Source of the DNA: Brevibacillus laterosporus LMG 15441
Lineage (GTDB): Bacteria; Bacillota; Bacilli; Brevibacillales; Brevibacillaceae
NCBI RefSeq assembly: GCF_000219535.2
Contig: NZ_CP007806.1
Location: 30,001-94,000, forward strand
Direction: 5' to 3'
DNA: 64,000 nt
Translations under genes and position numbers: made by a program
Part shown: piece by piece, positions 1 to 12,073 of the stretch
Layout: each line of letters opens with the position of its first letter
How positions within the stretch are numbered: the first letter of the stretch is position 1
The notes under the pieces: generated by a model
Told to the model about the DNA's origin: nothing
Seen by the model: only the letters and a program-made list of their open reading frames with translations
The model's database searches: none

Positions 1-832
<832 letters not shown>

Positions 833-883
833 CATTGCCTTTATGCTGACTTTCATTATCCAGTTTTCAGGGAATAAAGATAG

Positions 884-917
884 AAGCTAGCTACCATTCA
901 TGGTAACTAGCTTTTTT
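884..917. terminator. Terminator after 23S rRNA, shared with the yaaC 3' end
   Basis: AAGCTAGCTACCAT and ATGGTAACTAGCTT form a 14-bp stem with one mismatch and a two-base loop, followed by a run of T. It closes the rRNA transcript. The yaaC stop codon on the other strand is at 932-934, so the same hairpin can also act on the leftward transcript, although the T-run in that direction is poorer. Confidence 0.85.
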
Positions 918-931
918 GGTGTGTGAACAGA

Positions 932-1963
932 TTATTTAAGGAGTTGTAATTGCTGTTCTACCATATAGGGGAAAATTCCCATATGATGCTTGCAGAACCT
1001 ATCTATTAATAATTTTTCTGCATACTGATGTGACAACACTAGATCTCCCCATAATTCGCTTTCATAACGACAAAGCATGCTTAGACCATAGAGCAGTAAA
1101 TAATGATTTGCAAATTGGGGAACAGGATGATTCTCGATATCATTCCAAAGATAAATATTTCTATTCTGATCTATTGAAAAGAGGGGATGCTCAAACAGAG
1201 ACACTCGGTCATCACACTCAAAAAGTCGTCCCTGATTCGAAATAGATGAAGTTGAAGGGGGAGCGAACCTAACTTTATCGGTGTTTTGTCTAAGGGTACA
1301 GAATAAAGGAAAGCTTCCGGAGGTTCCTTGATTATTAGTAGCAGTAAATAGACGATTTAAATAATGCTGCAAGGTTTCGTCTGAATAAGAAAGTGCCCCT
1401 TGGCTAGCATGAGGCAGAGCAAACACAAAGGGTCGCTCTGTCATGATTGACACAGCTACCCAAGGACTTGGTTTTTGAAAATGGTCCATTTCCTCACGAA
1501 GCTCAGGTATTGATAAGAAAAGATCACTTACTCGATAACGATCCGATATGGGATGGATCGAAAGGAGTCGACATAGATGTGGAAAGAAGCCTTCCTTTTG
1601 GGGTTTCATTTCATCATCTAGTAAATGGTAGGGATTTTTCTTAACTTTTCGTGCTGTAACACCATGCTGTAGCATGCGACTGTTCTGGGGATAATCTGGA
1701 TCTTTGGCAAGGATTAGACCCTTAAGTAAATGAACGCATCCGTAAAATAATAAGAGAGGCTTAATTAATAAAGAGCTTTTCGCAGCCATTTCATAATAAT
1801 GTCTAGCCTGCATCCAGGTATATAAAAAACGAGTACTGTTTTGAAAGGCATGCTTTTCAGGATTTTGTAAGCCCATTCTATGATAAGAGGCTGTAAGAAA
1901 AGATCGTGAAGTAGGCTCTGTTTCCATAATAGAAAGCTGTTGCCAGACATCTTGAAGAGACAT
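932..1963 (-). CDS. yaaC: YaaC family protein
   Basis: A 343-residue protein of the YaaC family, found next to guaB at the same place in Bacillus genomes; its biochemical role is unknown. The region reading ILLFYG-like (here LLLFYGCVHLLKG) and the following HGVTARK stretch are typical of the family as I remember it. I chose the ATG at 1963 because the family begins at about this residue and AAAGGGG lies 11 nt upstream. An in-frame ATG at 2035 has an equally good AGGAG 9 nt upstream and would add 24 residues, so the start is not settled. It is transcribed away from guaB, and its 3' end faces the rRNA terminator. Confidence 0.85.
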   Translation of the reverse strand: MSLQDVWQQLSIMETEPTSRSFLTASYHRMGLQNPEKHAFQNSTRFLYTWMQARHYYEMAAKSSLLIKPLLLFYGCVHLLKGLILAKDPDYPQNSRMLQHGVTARKVKKNPYHLLDDEMKPQKEGFFPHLCRLLSIHPISDRYRVSDLFLSIPELREEMDHFQKPSPWVAVSIMTERPFVFALPHASQGALSYSDETLQHYLNRLFTATNNQGTSGSFPLFCTLRQNTDKVRFAPPSTSSISNQGRLFECDDRVSLFEHPLFSIDQNRNIYLWNDIENHPVPQFANHYLLLYGLSMLCRYESELWGDLVLSHQYAEKLLIDRFCKHHMGIFPYMVEQQLQLLK

Positions 1964-2075
1964 GGAGAAAATTACCCCTTTATTTTCCGAATATTCACTT
2001 TTATAAATGATATTCTTATGGAATCTAAGAAACATTTATATTTTCTCCTATAAAAGCGAACAATATAAGCATTCC

Positions 2076-2105
2076 TTGACATTAAATTGAGCCGTTTGCT
2101 ACACT
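2076..2105 (+). promoter_or_regulatory. Sigma-A-type promoter of guaB
   Basis: TTGACA at 2076-2081 and TACACT at 2100-2105 with an 18-nt spacer, about 40 nt upstream of the guaB start. The start site would fall near 2112, leaving a short leader with the AAAGGGG ribosome site at 2126-2132. No purine riboswitch was seen. Confidence 0.65.
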
Positions 2106-2139
2106 GATGAAAAGATTTTCGGCTGAAAGGGGTCCTTGA

Positions 2140-3603
<1,464 letters not shown>

Positions 3604-3647
3604 GGATAGGGCAACGATCGCTTTACCAAGCTAACAAGCAAGGTAAG

Positions 3648-3686
3648 ACAAAAGGGCTTTCCATTTGGGAGTCCTTTTGTTTTTTA
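3648..3686 (+). terminator. Rho-independent terminator of guaB
   Basis: ACAAAAGG pairs with CCTTTTGT, extended inward by G-T and G-C pairs, and is followed by TTTTTT. Confidence 0.85.
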
Positions 3687-3976
3687 TATAATCCAAAAGA
3701 CTAGAATATAAGTCGTAGAGTAGTTCATTACCATATAGGATTGCAGCTCGAAACGATGTCCTAAATAAAAAAAGAAAATCTGAATCCAAATATCCTTTTA
3801 GAACGTCAGGTTAAAAGAAGGGTTTTCCGCATGGATACGATTACCAGTTCTTTTTCTCATGGAGATGCGTCTGGTGCTCTTCAAACAACGGCTTTTAGTA
3901 TGATAGACTAAAGACTGTGTTCAACAGGAAAAAAGAAAAAAGGATATTTTTAAAAGTAGGGGGAGTGATTGTAGAC
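3687..3976 (+). other. guaB-dacA intergenic region
   Basis: About 290 nt separate the guaB terminator from the dacA start. I see no convincing sigma-A promoter; TATGAT at 3899-3904 lacks a good -35 element. The only structured content is a 26-codon reading frame at 3831-3911 with its own Shine-Dalgarno sequence, listed separately. Confidence 0.5.
3831..3911 (+). CDS. Possible small protein or leader peptide before dacA (26 aa)
   Basis: An ATG at 3831 opens a 26-codon frame ending TAA at 3909-3911. AAGAAGGG lies 8 nt upstream of the ATG, which is an unusually good ribosome site for an intergenic frame. The peptide is rich in Ser and Thr, has no membrane segment, no Cys and no family I recognise. 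It ends 65 nt before the dacA start and could be a leader peptide, a small protein, or chance. Codon use cannot be judged at this length. Confidence 0.3.
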   Translation: MDTITSSFSHGDASGALQTTAFSMID

Positions 3977-5272
3977 ATGATGCACAAATGGACAGCAAGA
4001 GTAAGCAAACTTTTATTGGCTGGTGCAATTGGTATGCTATCCATTGTGGGAGGAGCAATGCAGGCTTCTGCTGCTGAGACGGCTGCCAATCTTGATCTAG
4101 TGGCGAGTTCAGCAATTTTAGTCGAGGCATCAACGGGAAAGGTTTTGTACAGTAAAAACCCAGATCAGCCATTACCACCAGCTAGTATGACTAAAATGAT
4201 GACAGAGTATCTGGTATTAGAGGCTATTAAAAAAGGTAAAATTAAACAAGATGAACTTGTACCTGTTAGTGACTATGCTTTCTTTATTGCCAAAAAGAAG
4301 GATTCCTCAGGCGTGTACTTAAATGCTGGGGAAAGTCACAAGGTGAGTGAACTATATAAAGCTATGGCGATTGCCTCAGCTAACGATGCTACAGCCCTGT
4401 TAGCAGAAAAGATTGGTGGAACTGAAGCCAACTTTGTAGACATGATGAATAAAAAAGCCCAAGAGATTGGGATGAAAAATACGTTTTTTGTTACATCCAC
4501 TGGATTGCCTGCTAATGAATTAGGACCTTATAAACCAGCGGATACGAGCAAGGATAATGTGATGTCTGCACGTGATGCAGCTATCTTGGCGGATCGTTTA
4601 GTGAGTGATTATCCTGAGGCATTAGAAATTTCTAAAATCCCGCGCTGGGTGTTCCGTGAAGGTCAAAAAGAAGAAATCAAGCTAGCAAACAATAACTGGA
4701 TGCTTCCAGGCTTGCCGAATGAAACGCTTGGAGTAGATGGTCTTAAAACTGGTTATACCGATGCAGCACAATTTTGTTTTACGGGAACGGCTTATCGTGA
4801 TGGAATGCGCCTGATCACAGTTGTCATGGGAGCTAAAACAAAAACAAGCCGTTTTGAAGAAACCAAAAAGTTATTAAATTATGGCTATAGCACCTACAAA
4901 GCTACGGAAAAACTGGGAAAAGGCGTTCCTGTTCCAGGATTTGAAAATGCGCCACTTAAAAAGGGTGTATCTCTAGAGGTTCCGGCTATTACTGCTAAAT
5001 CAGTTAATGTTGTGGGTAAAATCGGAGAAGAAGCGAAAGTAACGCCGCGTGTAGAATATAAACCTTTGACCGCGCCTATTAAAAAAGGTGACGTGATTGG
5101 AACAGTCTACCTTGATACAGAAGGAAAAAGCGATTATTTGATGCCAAGCAATCAAAAGGGCGGAGTAGATTTAATAGCTGCTGAGGATGTAGAAGAAGGT
5201 AGCTGGATTCGCCTATTCTTTAGAAGTATCTTCGAATTTATCGCTAATCTGTTTAAAAGTATTGTTGGCTAA
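3977..5272 (+). CDS. dacA: D-alanyl-D-alanine carboxypeptidase (PBP5 type)
   Basis: Secreted, membrane-anchored penicillin-binding protein (431 residues) that trims the terminal D-Ala from peptidoglycan stem peptides. A signal peptide occupies residues 1-33, ending near AQASAAET. The three active-site motifs are complete: SMTK at Ser70-Lys73, SAN at 134-136 and KTG at 257-259. The C-terminus carries the PBP5 C-terminal domain and an amphipathic helix (FFRSIFEFIANLFKSIVG) that serves as the membrane anchor. The ATG at 3977 was chosen over the frame opening at 3917 because GGGGGAG precedes it and it gives a normal signal peptide. Position after guaB matches Bacillus. Confidence 0.96.
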   Translation: MMHKWTARVSKLLLAGAIGMLSIVGGAMQASAAETAANLDLVASSAILVEASTGKVLYSKNPDQPLPPASMTKMMTEYLVLEAIKKGKIKQDELVPVSDYAFFIAKKKDSSGVYLNAGESHKVSELYKAMAIASANDATALLAEKIGGTEANFVDMMNKKAQEIGMKNTFFVTSTGLPANELGPYKPADTSKDNVMSARDAAILADRLVSDYPEALEISKIPRWVFREGQKEEIKLANNNWMLPGLPNETLGVDGLKTGYTDAAQFCFTGTAYRDGMRLITVVMGAKTKTSRFEETKKLLNYGYSTYKATEKLGKGVPVPGFENAPLKKGVSLEVPAITAKSVNVVGKIGEEAKVTPRVEYKPLTAPIKKGDVIGTVYLDTEGKSDYLMPSNQKGGVDLIAAEDVEEGSWIRLFFRSIFEFIANLFKSIVG

Positions 5273-5428
5273 TCAAGCAGGGGTAGTGCTGCGGAGGGCA
5301 GAACTTTAAAAGAAGGCAAATATTCTGTCAAGATATGTTGTCTACTTTTTCTGATTGGTTTACAATAAAAACAATGTTGCAAATCTAATCCTTTTGTAGG
5401 GATGTTCACTTATAGGGGAGGCTCACTG

Positions 5429-6313
5429 ATGGTACAGGTAGGTACAGATCGTGTTAAACGTGGAATGGCAGAAATGCAAAAAGGCGGCGTAATTATGGAC
5501 GTTGTTAACGCCGAGCAAGCTAAAATTGCGGAAGCTGCGGGTGCAGTAGCCGTTATGGCACTGGAACGCGTTCCATCTGATATTCGTGCGGCCGGTGGCG
5601 TAGCGCGCATGGCTGATCTAGGAATTGTAGAGGAAGTATTAAAAGCGGTTACGATTCCTGTAATGGCAAAAGCACGTATTGGTCATTTTGTAGAAGCACG
5701 TGTCCTTGAATCTATGGGAGTAGATTATCTTGATGAAAGCGAAGTACTTACTCCTGCTGATGACTTGTACCATATTAATAAAAAAGATTTCACAGTGCCA
5801 TTTGTTTGTGGAGCGCGTGATTTGGGTGAAGCTCTTCGTCGTATCGGAGAAGGTGCATCTATGATTCGTACAAAAGGGGAGCCAGGAACAGGAAACATTG
5901 TTGAGGCTGTTCGCCATATGCGTACGATGCAATCACAAATCCGTAAAGTGCAAAGCATGTCTTATGATGAATTAATGGCTGAAGCGAAAAATCTTGGAGC
6001 TCCGTATGAATTGTTAGAGCAAATTCACAAAACAGGAAAGCTTCCTGTTGTAAACTTCGCGGCTGGTGGTGTTGCTACACCTTCTGATGCTGCTTTGATG
6101 ATGCAATTAGGCGCAGATGGCGTATTTGTAGGTTCCGGTATCTTTAAGTCCGAGAATCCTGAAAAATTCGCACGTGCTATTGTAGAAGCGACTACACACT
6201 ATACAGATTACGAATTGATTGCACGCGTTTCGAAAGACCTTGGTTCTGCGATGACCGGAATCGAAATTTCCAAGTTGCCGCAGGCTGAGCGCATGCAGGA
6301 GCGCGGCTGGTAA
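5429..6313 (+). CDS. pdxS: Pyridoxal 5'-phosphate synthase, lyase subunit PdxS
   Basis: Synthase subunit of the deoxyxylulose-independent vitamin B6 pathway: condenses ribose 5-phosphate, glyceraldehyde 3-phosphate and ammonia into PLP. The 294 residues equal the B. subtilis protein, and both catalytic lysines are in place: Lys81 in MAKARIGH and Lys149 in [10 protein letters not shown]. It forms a dodecamer decorated by PdxT, whose gene starts 1 nt after this stop codon. The ATG at 5429 follows GGGGAGG with correct spacing. Confidence 0.98.
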   Translation: MVQVGTDRVKRGMAEMQKGGVIMDVVNAEQAKIAEAAGAVAVMALERVPSDIRAAGGVARMADLGIVEEVLKAVTIPVMAKARIGHFVEARVLESMGVDYLDESEVLTPADDLYHINKKDFTVPFVCGARDLGEALRRIGEGASMIRTKGEPGTGNIVEAVRHMRTMQSQIRKVQSMSYDELMAEAKNLGAPYELLEQIHKTGKLPVVNFAAGGVATPSDAALMMQLGADGVFVGSGIFKSENPEKFARAIVEATTHYTDYELIARVSKDLGSAMTGIEISKLPQAERMQERGW

Positions 6314-6314
6314 T

Positions 6315-6917
6315 ATGAGTAAGACAAGAATCGGTGTTCTCGCCCTACAAGGTGCGGTTGCAGAGCATATGCGCATGCTTGAGTTGGCAGGTGCAGAAGC
6401 AATCGCAATTAAAAAGGTGGACGAGCTATCTGAGATAGATGGCTTGATCATTCCCGGTGGCGAGAGTACAACAATTAGTAAGCTCATGCATAAATACGGC
6501 TTTATGGATGCGATTCGTCAGTTTGCGAATGAGAAGAAGCCTGTCTTTGGAACATGCGCAGGCGCTATCTTAATTGCAAATGAAATTGAACATGCACCAG
6601 AAGCCCATCTAGGTTTAATGGATATGAAGGTAGCGAGAAATGCTTTTGGGCGGCAAAAGGAAAGCTTTGAAATCAAGATGCCAATTGCTGGCGTAGCTTC
6701 CGACTTTCCAGCGGTCTTTATCCGTGCGCCTCTTATCCTGAAAATCGGCAATAAGGGTGAAGTGCTGGCGAAGCATGAAGACAATATCGTAGCGGCTCGC
6801 CAAGGGCAATTTTTGGCGGCATCCTTTCATCCAGAACTAACAGATGATTATCGATTGCATAAATATTTTTTAGACATGGTGAATGAATATCAAACAACAG
6901 GGAAAGCATCCGTATAG
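6315..6917 (+). CDS. pdxT: Pyridoxal 5'-phosphate synthase, glutaminase subunit PdxT
   Basis: Class I glutamine amidotransferase, 200 residues, that releases ammonia from glutamine and channels it to PdxS. The catalytic triad is visible: Cys81 in GTCAGAI, and His172 and Glu174 in FHPEL; the oxyanion PGGEST stretch is at 48-53. The start codon lies 1 nt after the pdxS stop and its ribosome site CAGGAGCG is inside pdxS, so the two are co-translated. The terminator stem begins just before its stop codon. Confidence 0.98.
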   Translation: MSKTRIGVLALQGAVAEHMRMLELAGAEAIAIKKVDELSEIDGLIIPGGESTTISKLMHKYGFMDAIRQFANEKKPVFGTCAGAILIANEIEHAPEAHLGLMDMKVARNAFGRQKESFEIKMPIAGVASDFPAVFIRAPLILKIGNKGEVLAKHEDNIVAARQGQFLAASFHPELTDDYRLHKYFLDMVNEYQTTGKASV

Positions 6918-6934
6918 GGTGCTTTCTTCTTTTC
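6902..6934 (+). terminator. Terminator of pdxST
   Basis: GAAAGCATCC and GGGTGCTTTC form a 10-bp stem with one G-T pair around a loop of about 5 nt, followed by TTCTTTTC. The upstream arm lies within the last pdxT codons. Confidence 0.8.
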
Positions 6935-6980
6935 AAAATAAAACAGAGCGTGTAAAATGGACATAGAGCATTGTTTGCAA

Positions 6981-7009
6981 TTGCTTACATCATGTAGTAC
7001 ATTTAATAA
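6981..7009 (+). promoter_or_regulatory. Candidate promoter of the serS leader
   Basis: TTGCTT at 6981-6986, a 17-nt spacer, and TAATAA at 7004-7009. A second possibility is TTGATA at 7036-7041 with TTAATT at 7059-7064, which would start the RNA almost at the first T-box stem. I cannot choose between them by eye. Confidence 0.4.
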
Positions 7010-7067
7010 CAAGAAAAACACCCATAAAAAACATGTTGATAAGAAATAGTACTCTGTTTTAATTGGT

Positions 7068-7290
7068 TAAGAGAGTCGATGGTTGGTGCGAATCGACCCA
7101 ATGGGCAGAAGAATCCATCTTTGAGTGGTAAAGGACATAACTTTGCCCGGTCTCGCGTACCGTTATTTACGTGGAATGAAGAGGATAAGACCAGCTTGCT
7201 TACCTACGGCAGAGCAATATGGCTTATCAATGAGGGTGGCAACGCGGAGTTAACATTCGTCCCTGGTAAGTGGGATGGGTGTTTTTTATT
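7068..7290 (+). promoter_or_regulatory. T-box leader of serS (specifier UCC, serine)
   Basis: A tRNA-sensing leader in front of serS. The antiterminator T-box motif AGGGTGGCAACGCGG is at 7233-7247. Stem I carries TTGAGT at 7121-7126, and the triplet placed four nucleotides before it is TCC at 7114-7116, a serine codon, as expected for seryl-tRNA synthetase. The competing terminator pairs CATTCGTCCC (7254-7263) with GGGATGGGTG (7272-7281) through G-C, A-T and G-T pairs and ends in TTTTTT. Uncharged tRNA-Ser should stabilise the antiterminator and allow serS transcription. Confidence 0.92.
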
Positions 7291-7316
7291 TTGTCTAAAA
7301 TTTGGAGGGGTTTTAC

Positions 7317-8600
7317 ATGTTAGACGTAAAAATACTGCGTCAGGATCTTGAAGAAGTAAGACGTCGATTGGCGCACCGTAATGAGGATATCTCCGCACTG
7401 GATCAGTTTGCTGAAGTGGATGAAAAACGTAGACAGCTTATTCAAGAAGGCGATACGCTAAAAAATAAACGTAATACAGTATCAGAACAGGTAGCTGTAT
7501 TAAAGCGTAATAAAGAGAATGCAGATCATTTGATTTCTGAGATGAAGCAAGTGAATGAACGCATTAAGGCATTGGATGAAGAGCTGCGCGAGTTAGATGA
7601 ACAGCTCACTGTCATTCTATTAAGCCTTCCTAATTTGCCGCATGAAAGCACGCCAATAGGTACAACTGAAGATGACAATGTAGTGCATCGTGTGTGGGGA
7701 GATGCTTCGACCTTCAGCTTTGAACCAAAGCCGCATTGGGAGGTAGCCGATGCGTTAGGTATTCTTGATTTTGAAACAGCCTCTAAAGTAACGGGAAGCC
7801 GTTTTGTTTTCTATAAAGGCATGGGTGCTCGCTTAGAACGTGCCCTAATCAACTTCATGATGGATCTTCATGCAGACAAGCATGGATACGAAGAAGTATT
7901 GCCGCCATATATGGTTAATCGCGCTAGCATGACAGGGACAGGGCAATTGCCTAAGTTTGAAGAGGATGCATTTAAGATTGATGGGGTAGATTATTTCTTG
8001 ATCCCAACCTCTGAGGTACCTGTTACAAATATGCATCGTGATGAGATTCTTGATGTGGCTCAACTTCCGATTAAGTATAATGCATTTAGTGCATGCTTCC
8101 GTTCTGAGGCTGGGTCAGCTGGACGTGATACACGTGGATTGATTCGCCAGCATCAGTTTAATAAGGTTGAACTTGTGAAGTTCGTGAAGCCTGAGGATTC
8201 ATATGAAGAGCTAGAAAAGCTGGTAAACAATGCGGAAACCGTGTTGCAAATGCTTGGCCTGCCATATCGTGTCATGAGCATGTGTACAGGTGATCTTGGA
8301 TTTACAGCTGCGAAAAAATACGATTTGGAAGTATGGCTTCCAAGCTATAGCACGTACCGTGAGATTTCTTCTTGCTCTAATTTTGAAGATTTCCAAGCTC
8401 GCCGTGCCAATATTCGCTTCCGTCGCGATGCAAAAAGCAAGCCTGAATTCGTGCATACAATGAATGGCTCTGGCTTGGCATTGGGTCGTACAGTAGCAGC
8501 TATACTGGAAAACTACCAACAGGAAGATGGTTCTGTTGTAATTCCAGAAGCATTGCGTCCTTACATGGGTGGAATGGATCGGATTATAGCTAAGAAATAA
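7317..8600 (+). CDS. serS: Seryl-tRNA synthetase
   Basis: Class II aminoacyl-tRNA synthetase of 427 residues that charges tRNA-Ser. The N-terminal coiled-coil arm (about residues 30-100, alternating Lys/Glu/Leu) binds the long variable arm of tRNA-Ser. Motif 2 appears as [19 protein letters not shown], and motif 3 ends in GSGLALGRT. The ATG at 7317 follows TTGGAGGGG; a frame opening at 7302 would overlap that ribosome site. It is controlled by the T-box just upstream and ends with its own terminator. Confidence 0.98.
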   Translation: MLDVKILRQDLEEVRRRLAHRNEDISALDQFAEVDEKRRQLIQEGDTLKNKRNTVSEQVAVLKRNKENADHLISEMKQVNERIKALDEELRELDEQLTVILLSLPNLPHESTPIGTTEDDNVVHRVWGDASTFSFEPKPHWEVADALGILDFETASKVTGSRFVFYKGMGARLERALINFMMDLHADKHGYEEVLPPYMVNRASMTGTGQLPKFEEDAFKIDGVDYFLIPTSEVPVTNMHRDEILDVAQLPIKYNAFSACFRSEAGSAGRDTRGLIRQHQFNKVELVKFVKPEDSYEELEKLVNNAETVLQMLGLPYRVMSMCTGDLGFTAAKKYDLEVWLPSYSTYREISSCSNFEDFQARRANIRFRRDAKSKPEFVHTMNGSGLALGRTVAAILENYQQEDGSVVIPEALRPYMGGMDRIIAKK

Positions 8601-8651
8601 CTGTATAAGTACAGTTTGAGTGGTAGCAATAAACTTCATAGGTAAAAGCAT

Positions 8652-8693
8652 AACTGGTAGTTGTCTATTTAAAAGGCGGCTACCAGTTTTTTT
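8652..8693 (+). terminator. Terminator of serS
   Basis: AACTGGTAG and CTACCAGTT form a 9-bp perfect stem with a 19-nt loop, followed by a run of seven T. Confidence 0.85.
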
Positions 8694-8826
8694 GTGATTT
8701 TGAGTGTAAAAAAAGCTATTGGATTAAGGGTTTTTTATGATAAAAAACAATTTATTGGAAAATTCATGTAAAAAAGATTGCCAATTCGGAATTAACTGTT
8801 ATATATTAATTTATATAAACTTTGAT

Positions 8827-8835
8827 TGTTATAAT
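8827..8835 (+). promoter_or_regulatory. Extended -10 promoter of the zinc-finger gene
   Basis: TGTTATAAT is a perfect TGnTATAAT extended -10 element, 31 nt upstream of the start codon at 8867. No good -35 is present, which is common with extended -10 promoters. Confidence 0.5.
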
Positions 8836-8866
8836 ACAGATTTACACAGGATAAGGAGGATGCAAG

Positions 8867-9019
8867 ATGGACTGCTACAAATGTAATGGAAATGGCGAAA
8901 ACGATTGCCCACATTGCAAGGGGAAAGGTCATTCACACGAGGGAGGTTACTGTGTCTCATGCCAGGGACATGGTTTCATCAGTTGTTGTACATGTAGTGG
9001 ATCAGGATTAGTTGAATAA
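8867..9019 (+). CDS. Small DnaJ-type zinc-finger protein (50 aa)
   Basis: A 50-residue Cys/Gly-rich protein built from four CxxC pairs: [24 protein letters not shown] and CCTCSGSG. This CxxCxGxG pattern is the zinc-binding repeat of the DnaJ central domain; four copies would bind two zinc ions. It has nothing else, so it is not a DnaJ fragment with a J domain. AAGGAGG lies 7 nt upstream of the ATG. It sits alone between serS and aceB, which begins 32 nt later, and may be cotranscribed with the glyoxylate genes. Similar tiny zinc-finger proteins of unknown role occur in Bacilli; I cannot assign a function. Confidence 0.85.
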   Translation: MDCYKCNGNGENDCPHCKGKGHSHEGGYCVSCQGHGFISCCTCSGSGLVE

Positions 9020-9051
9020 TTGAGGCAGTTATACGGAGGGGAGTGTTGAAA

Positions 9052-10665
9052 ATGGAAAGAATTTTAACTGAAATTCAACCGTATCCAACTGACGTTCAAA
9101 TTACCGGAGAGATGAATGAACGTTATCTAGAAATATTGACACCAGATGCAGTAGCTTTTCTAGCTGAGCTGTCAAGATTGTTTGAAGCGAGACGACAGGA
9201 ACTTTTGGTAAAAAGAGAAGAACGACAACAGGAATTTGACCAAGGGAAAATGCCTCACTTTTTAGAGGAAACCAAAGACATTCGGGAAGCGGATTGGACG
9301 ATTGCTCCTGTTCCCGCTGATTTACAGGATCGTCGGGTTGAAATTACTGGTCCTACCTCAGATCGGAAAATGGTCATCAATGCTTGCAATTCAGGTGCTA
9401 AAGCTTTTATGGCCGATTTTGAGGATGCCAATTCCCCTTCTTGGCGAAATACGATAGAAGGTCAAATCAACATGAGGGATGCCATTAACCGCACGATTTC
9501 TTTTACTAGTAACGAAGGAAAAGTATATCAATTAAAGGAGCAAATCACTACGTTGTTAGTGAGACCGCGCGGCTGGCATTTACAGGAGAAGCATATTTAT
9601 GTAGATGGTCAACCTATGTCAGCTGGTCTTGTGGATTTTGGGCTCTATTTTTATCACAATGCTAAAAAGCTTTTGGAAATAGGGTCCGGCCCGTATTTTT
9701 ATCTTCCGAAAATAGAAAGCCACGAAGAAGCAAGGCTATGGAACGATGTTTTTATATTTGCTCAGCAAAGACTAGGGATTGAACAAGGAACGATTAAAGC
9801 GACAGTGCTTATAGAAACAATTCTTGCAAGCTTTGAAATGGATGAAATTTTGTATGAACTGCGGGATCACAGTGCTGGACTTAACTGTGGACGATGGGAT
9901 TATATTTTTAGTTTTATCAAAAAATTCTGCAAAAACAGCAATATTATCTTCCCTGACCGCGCTCAAGTAACCATGTCTGTTCCTTTTATGAAAGCTTATT
10001 GCGATCTAACTATTCAGACGTGTCATAAACGTAATGCTCATGCGATGGGAGGAATGGCAGCACAAATTCCTGTTCGCAATGATGTGTTAGCGAATGAAGC
10101 AGCTTTTGAGAAGGTAAGGCTCGACAAAGAAAGGGAGGCACTGGCCGGTCACGATGGCACATGGGTTGCGCATCCTGGTCTGGTCCCAGTTGCTATGAGT
10201 GTATTTGATCAAATCATGCCTTCAGCTAACCAATTGCATCAAAAGAGAACCGATGTACAGGTATGTGCGGCAGACCTACTTGCTGTTCCAGAGGGGACGA
10301 TTACAGAGCAGGGGTTACGGACAAATATTAGCGTCGCGATTCAATATATAGAGGCATGGCTGAGGGGAATGGGGGCAGTACCAATTAATAACCTCATGGA
10401 GGATGCGGCTACGGCGGAAATATCTCGTGCTCAAGTCTGGCAGTGGATTCGGCATCCAAATGGAAAATTAATAGATGGCCCTAAAATTACATGGGAATTG
10501 GTAGAGGAATTGATCCAAGAGGAAATCGCTGTTTTAAAGCAGAAAATTGGCCCCGAACGTTTTGAGGCGGGAGAGTTTTCCCGAGCGATTACTTTGTTTA
10601 AAGAGGTTGTTCAGGCAGAAGAATTTATGCCTTTCATTACGATACCAGCGTATGAGTACATCTAA
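9052..10665 (+). CDS. aceB: Malate synthase A
   Basis: Second enzyme of the glyoxylate bypass: condenses glyoxylate with acetyl-CoA to malate, letting cells grow on acetate or fatty acids. 537 residues, the size of the A-type malate synthases, with the family stretches [28 protein letters not shown] and MGGMAAQIP clearly visible. The ATG at 9052 stands 10 nt after GGAGGGG; upstream GTG (9043) and TTG (9046) codons are too close to that site. aceA follows after 23 nt, so the two form an operon. B. subtilis 168 lacks this pathway, so the pair is an insertion relative to that reference. Confidence 0.97.
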   Translation: MERILTEIQPYPTDVQITGEMNERYLEILTPDAVAFLAELSRLFEARRQELLVKREERQQEFDQGKMPHFLEETKDIREADWTIAPVPADLQDRRVEITGPTSDRKMVINACNSGAKAFMADFEDANSPSWRNTIEGQINMRDAINRTISFTSNEGKVYQLKEQITTLLVRPRGWHLQEKHIYVDGQPMSAGLVDFGLYFYHNAKKLLEIGSGPYFYLPKIESHEEARLWNDVFIFAQQRLGIEQGTIKATVLIETILASFEMDEILYELRDHSAGLNCGRWDYIFSFIKKFCKNSNIIFPDRAQVTMSVPFMKAYCDLTIQTCHKRNAHAMGGMAAQIPVRNDVLANEAAFEKVRLDKEREALAGHDGTWVAHPGLVPVAMSVFDQIMPSANQLHQKRTDVQVCAADLLAVPEGTITEQGLRTNISVAIQYIEAWLRGMGAVPINNLMEDAATAEISRAQVWQWIRHPNGKLIDGPKITWELVEELIQEEIAVLKQKIGPERFEAGEFSRAITLFKEVVQAEEFMPFITIPAYEYI

Positions 10666-10688
10666 AAAAGGAAGAGGAGTGGAGAAAA

Positions 10689-11972
10689 ATGACTAAAATG
10701 AAGCAGATAAAGGATTTGGAGCAGTCTTGGGAGTCTAAACGTTGGGAAGGGATTACAAGACCATATTCGGCTGAGGAAGTAGTTCGCTTACGCGGTTCCA
10801 TTCAAGTCGAGCATACCTTGGCAAAGCTAGGGGCAGATCGATTTTGGAATCTGCTGCATACAGAGGATTATGTTCATGCTTTGGGAGCTTTAACGGGGAA
10901 TCAAGCAATCCAGCAAGTGAAGGCGGGGTTAAAAGCTATTTATTTAAGCGGGTGGCAAGTCGCTGCTGATGCCAACCTTTCTGGCCACATGTACCCCGAT
11001 CAAAGCTTATATCCAGCTAACAGTGTCCCACAAGTGGTAAAAAGAATTAATCAAGCGTTCCAGCGGGCCGATCAAATTTCTCATTCAGAAGGAAAGGAAG
11101 ATGTCAATTGGTTCGCACCAATCATAGCGGATGCGGAAGCAGGGTTTGGTGGACCACTTAATGTATTTGAATTAATGAAAGCGATGATTGAAGCTGGCGC
11201 AGCAGGTGTTCATTTTGAGGATCAATTAGCCTCTGAGAAAAAATGTGGTCATATGGGGGGAAAGGTCTTAATTCCTACTCAGGCAGCCGTTAGAAATTTA
11301 ATAGCTGCACGATTTGCTGCGGATGTGATGGGTGTGCCAACCATCGTGATAGCTCGTACCGATGCCAATGGGGCCTACCTGTTAACCAGCGATGTTGATC
11401 CGCGCGATCAGGAATTTTTGACAGGGGATCGTACAGCAGAAGGATTCTATCAAATACGTGGAGGACTAGATGCAGCGATTGCCAGAGGGCTGGCATATGC
11501 GCCTTATGCAGATCTTATTTGGTGCGAGACATCTGAACCTAATTTAGAAGAAGCTAGACGTTTTGCCGAAGCGATTCGTGAGAAATATCCCAATAAGTTA
11601 TTAGCCTATAATTGTTCTCCATCCTTCAATTGGGAAAAGAAACTAGATGAGGAGACCATCGCTTCCTTCCAGCAGGAAATCGGAAAGATGGGGTATAAGT
11701 TCCAATTTGTTACTCTAGCTGGGTTCCATGCGCTTAACCACAGCATGTTTGAGCTAGCTAACGGCTATCGGGATCGAGGTATGGCAGCATACTCAGAGTT
11801 ACAGCAAGCAGAGTTTGCTAGTGAGCAGAAGGGATATACCGCAACAAGACATCAACGTGAGGTGGGCACAGGCTATTTCGATGAAGTCGCTCAAGTCATC
11901 TCAGGCGGTACTTCTTCCACGACAGCCCTGCATGGCTCAACAGAAGAAGAGCAATTTTCAGGCAGTAGATAG
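10689..11972 (+). CDS. aceA: Isocitrate lyase
   Basis: Splits isocitrate to succinate and glyoxylate, the first step of the glyoxylate bypass; 427 residues, the size of the short bacterial isocitrate lyases. The signature KKCGHMGGK with the catalytic Cys is present, as are the metal-binding ADAEAGFGG stretch and the NCSPSFNW motif. The ATG at 10689 follows AAGAGGAGTGGAG. It is the last gene of the aceB-aceA operon and is followed by a strong terminator. Confidence 0.98.
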   Translation: MTKMKQIKDLEQSWESKRWEGITRPYSAEEVVRLRGSIQVEHTLAKLGADRFWNLLHTEDYVHALGALTGNQAIQQVKAGLKAIYLSGWQVAADANLSGHMYPDQSLYPANSVPQVVKRINQAFQRADQISHSEGKEDVNWFAPIIADAEAGFGGPLNVFELMKAMIEAGAAGVHFEDQLASEKKCGHMGGKVLIPTQAAVRNLIAARFAADVMGVPTIVIARTDANGAYLLTSDVDPRDQEFLTGDRTAEGFYQIRGGLDAAIARGLAYAPYADLIWCETSEPNLEEARRFAEAIREKYPNKLLAYNCSPSFNWEKKLDEETIASFQQEIGKMGYKFQFVTLAGFHALNHSMFELANGYRDRGMAAYSELQQAEFASEQKGYTATRHQREVGTGYFDEVAQVISGGTSSTTALHGSTEEEQFSGSR

Positions 11973-12031
11973 GATCGGGAGTTTAGCGATAAGCTGGCAT
12001 AAAGATGATACAACCAGACGATATGAATACA

Positions 12032-12073
12032 AAAAAGAGCAGGTTCCTTTTTAAAAGTTACCCTGCTCTTTTT
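12032..12073 (+). terminator. Terminator of aceBA
   Basis: AAAAAGAGCAGG pairs perfectly with CCTGCTCTTTTT around an 18-nt loop. Confidence 0.88.
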
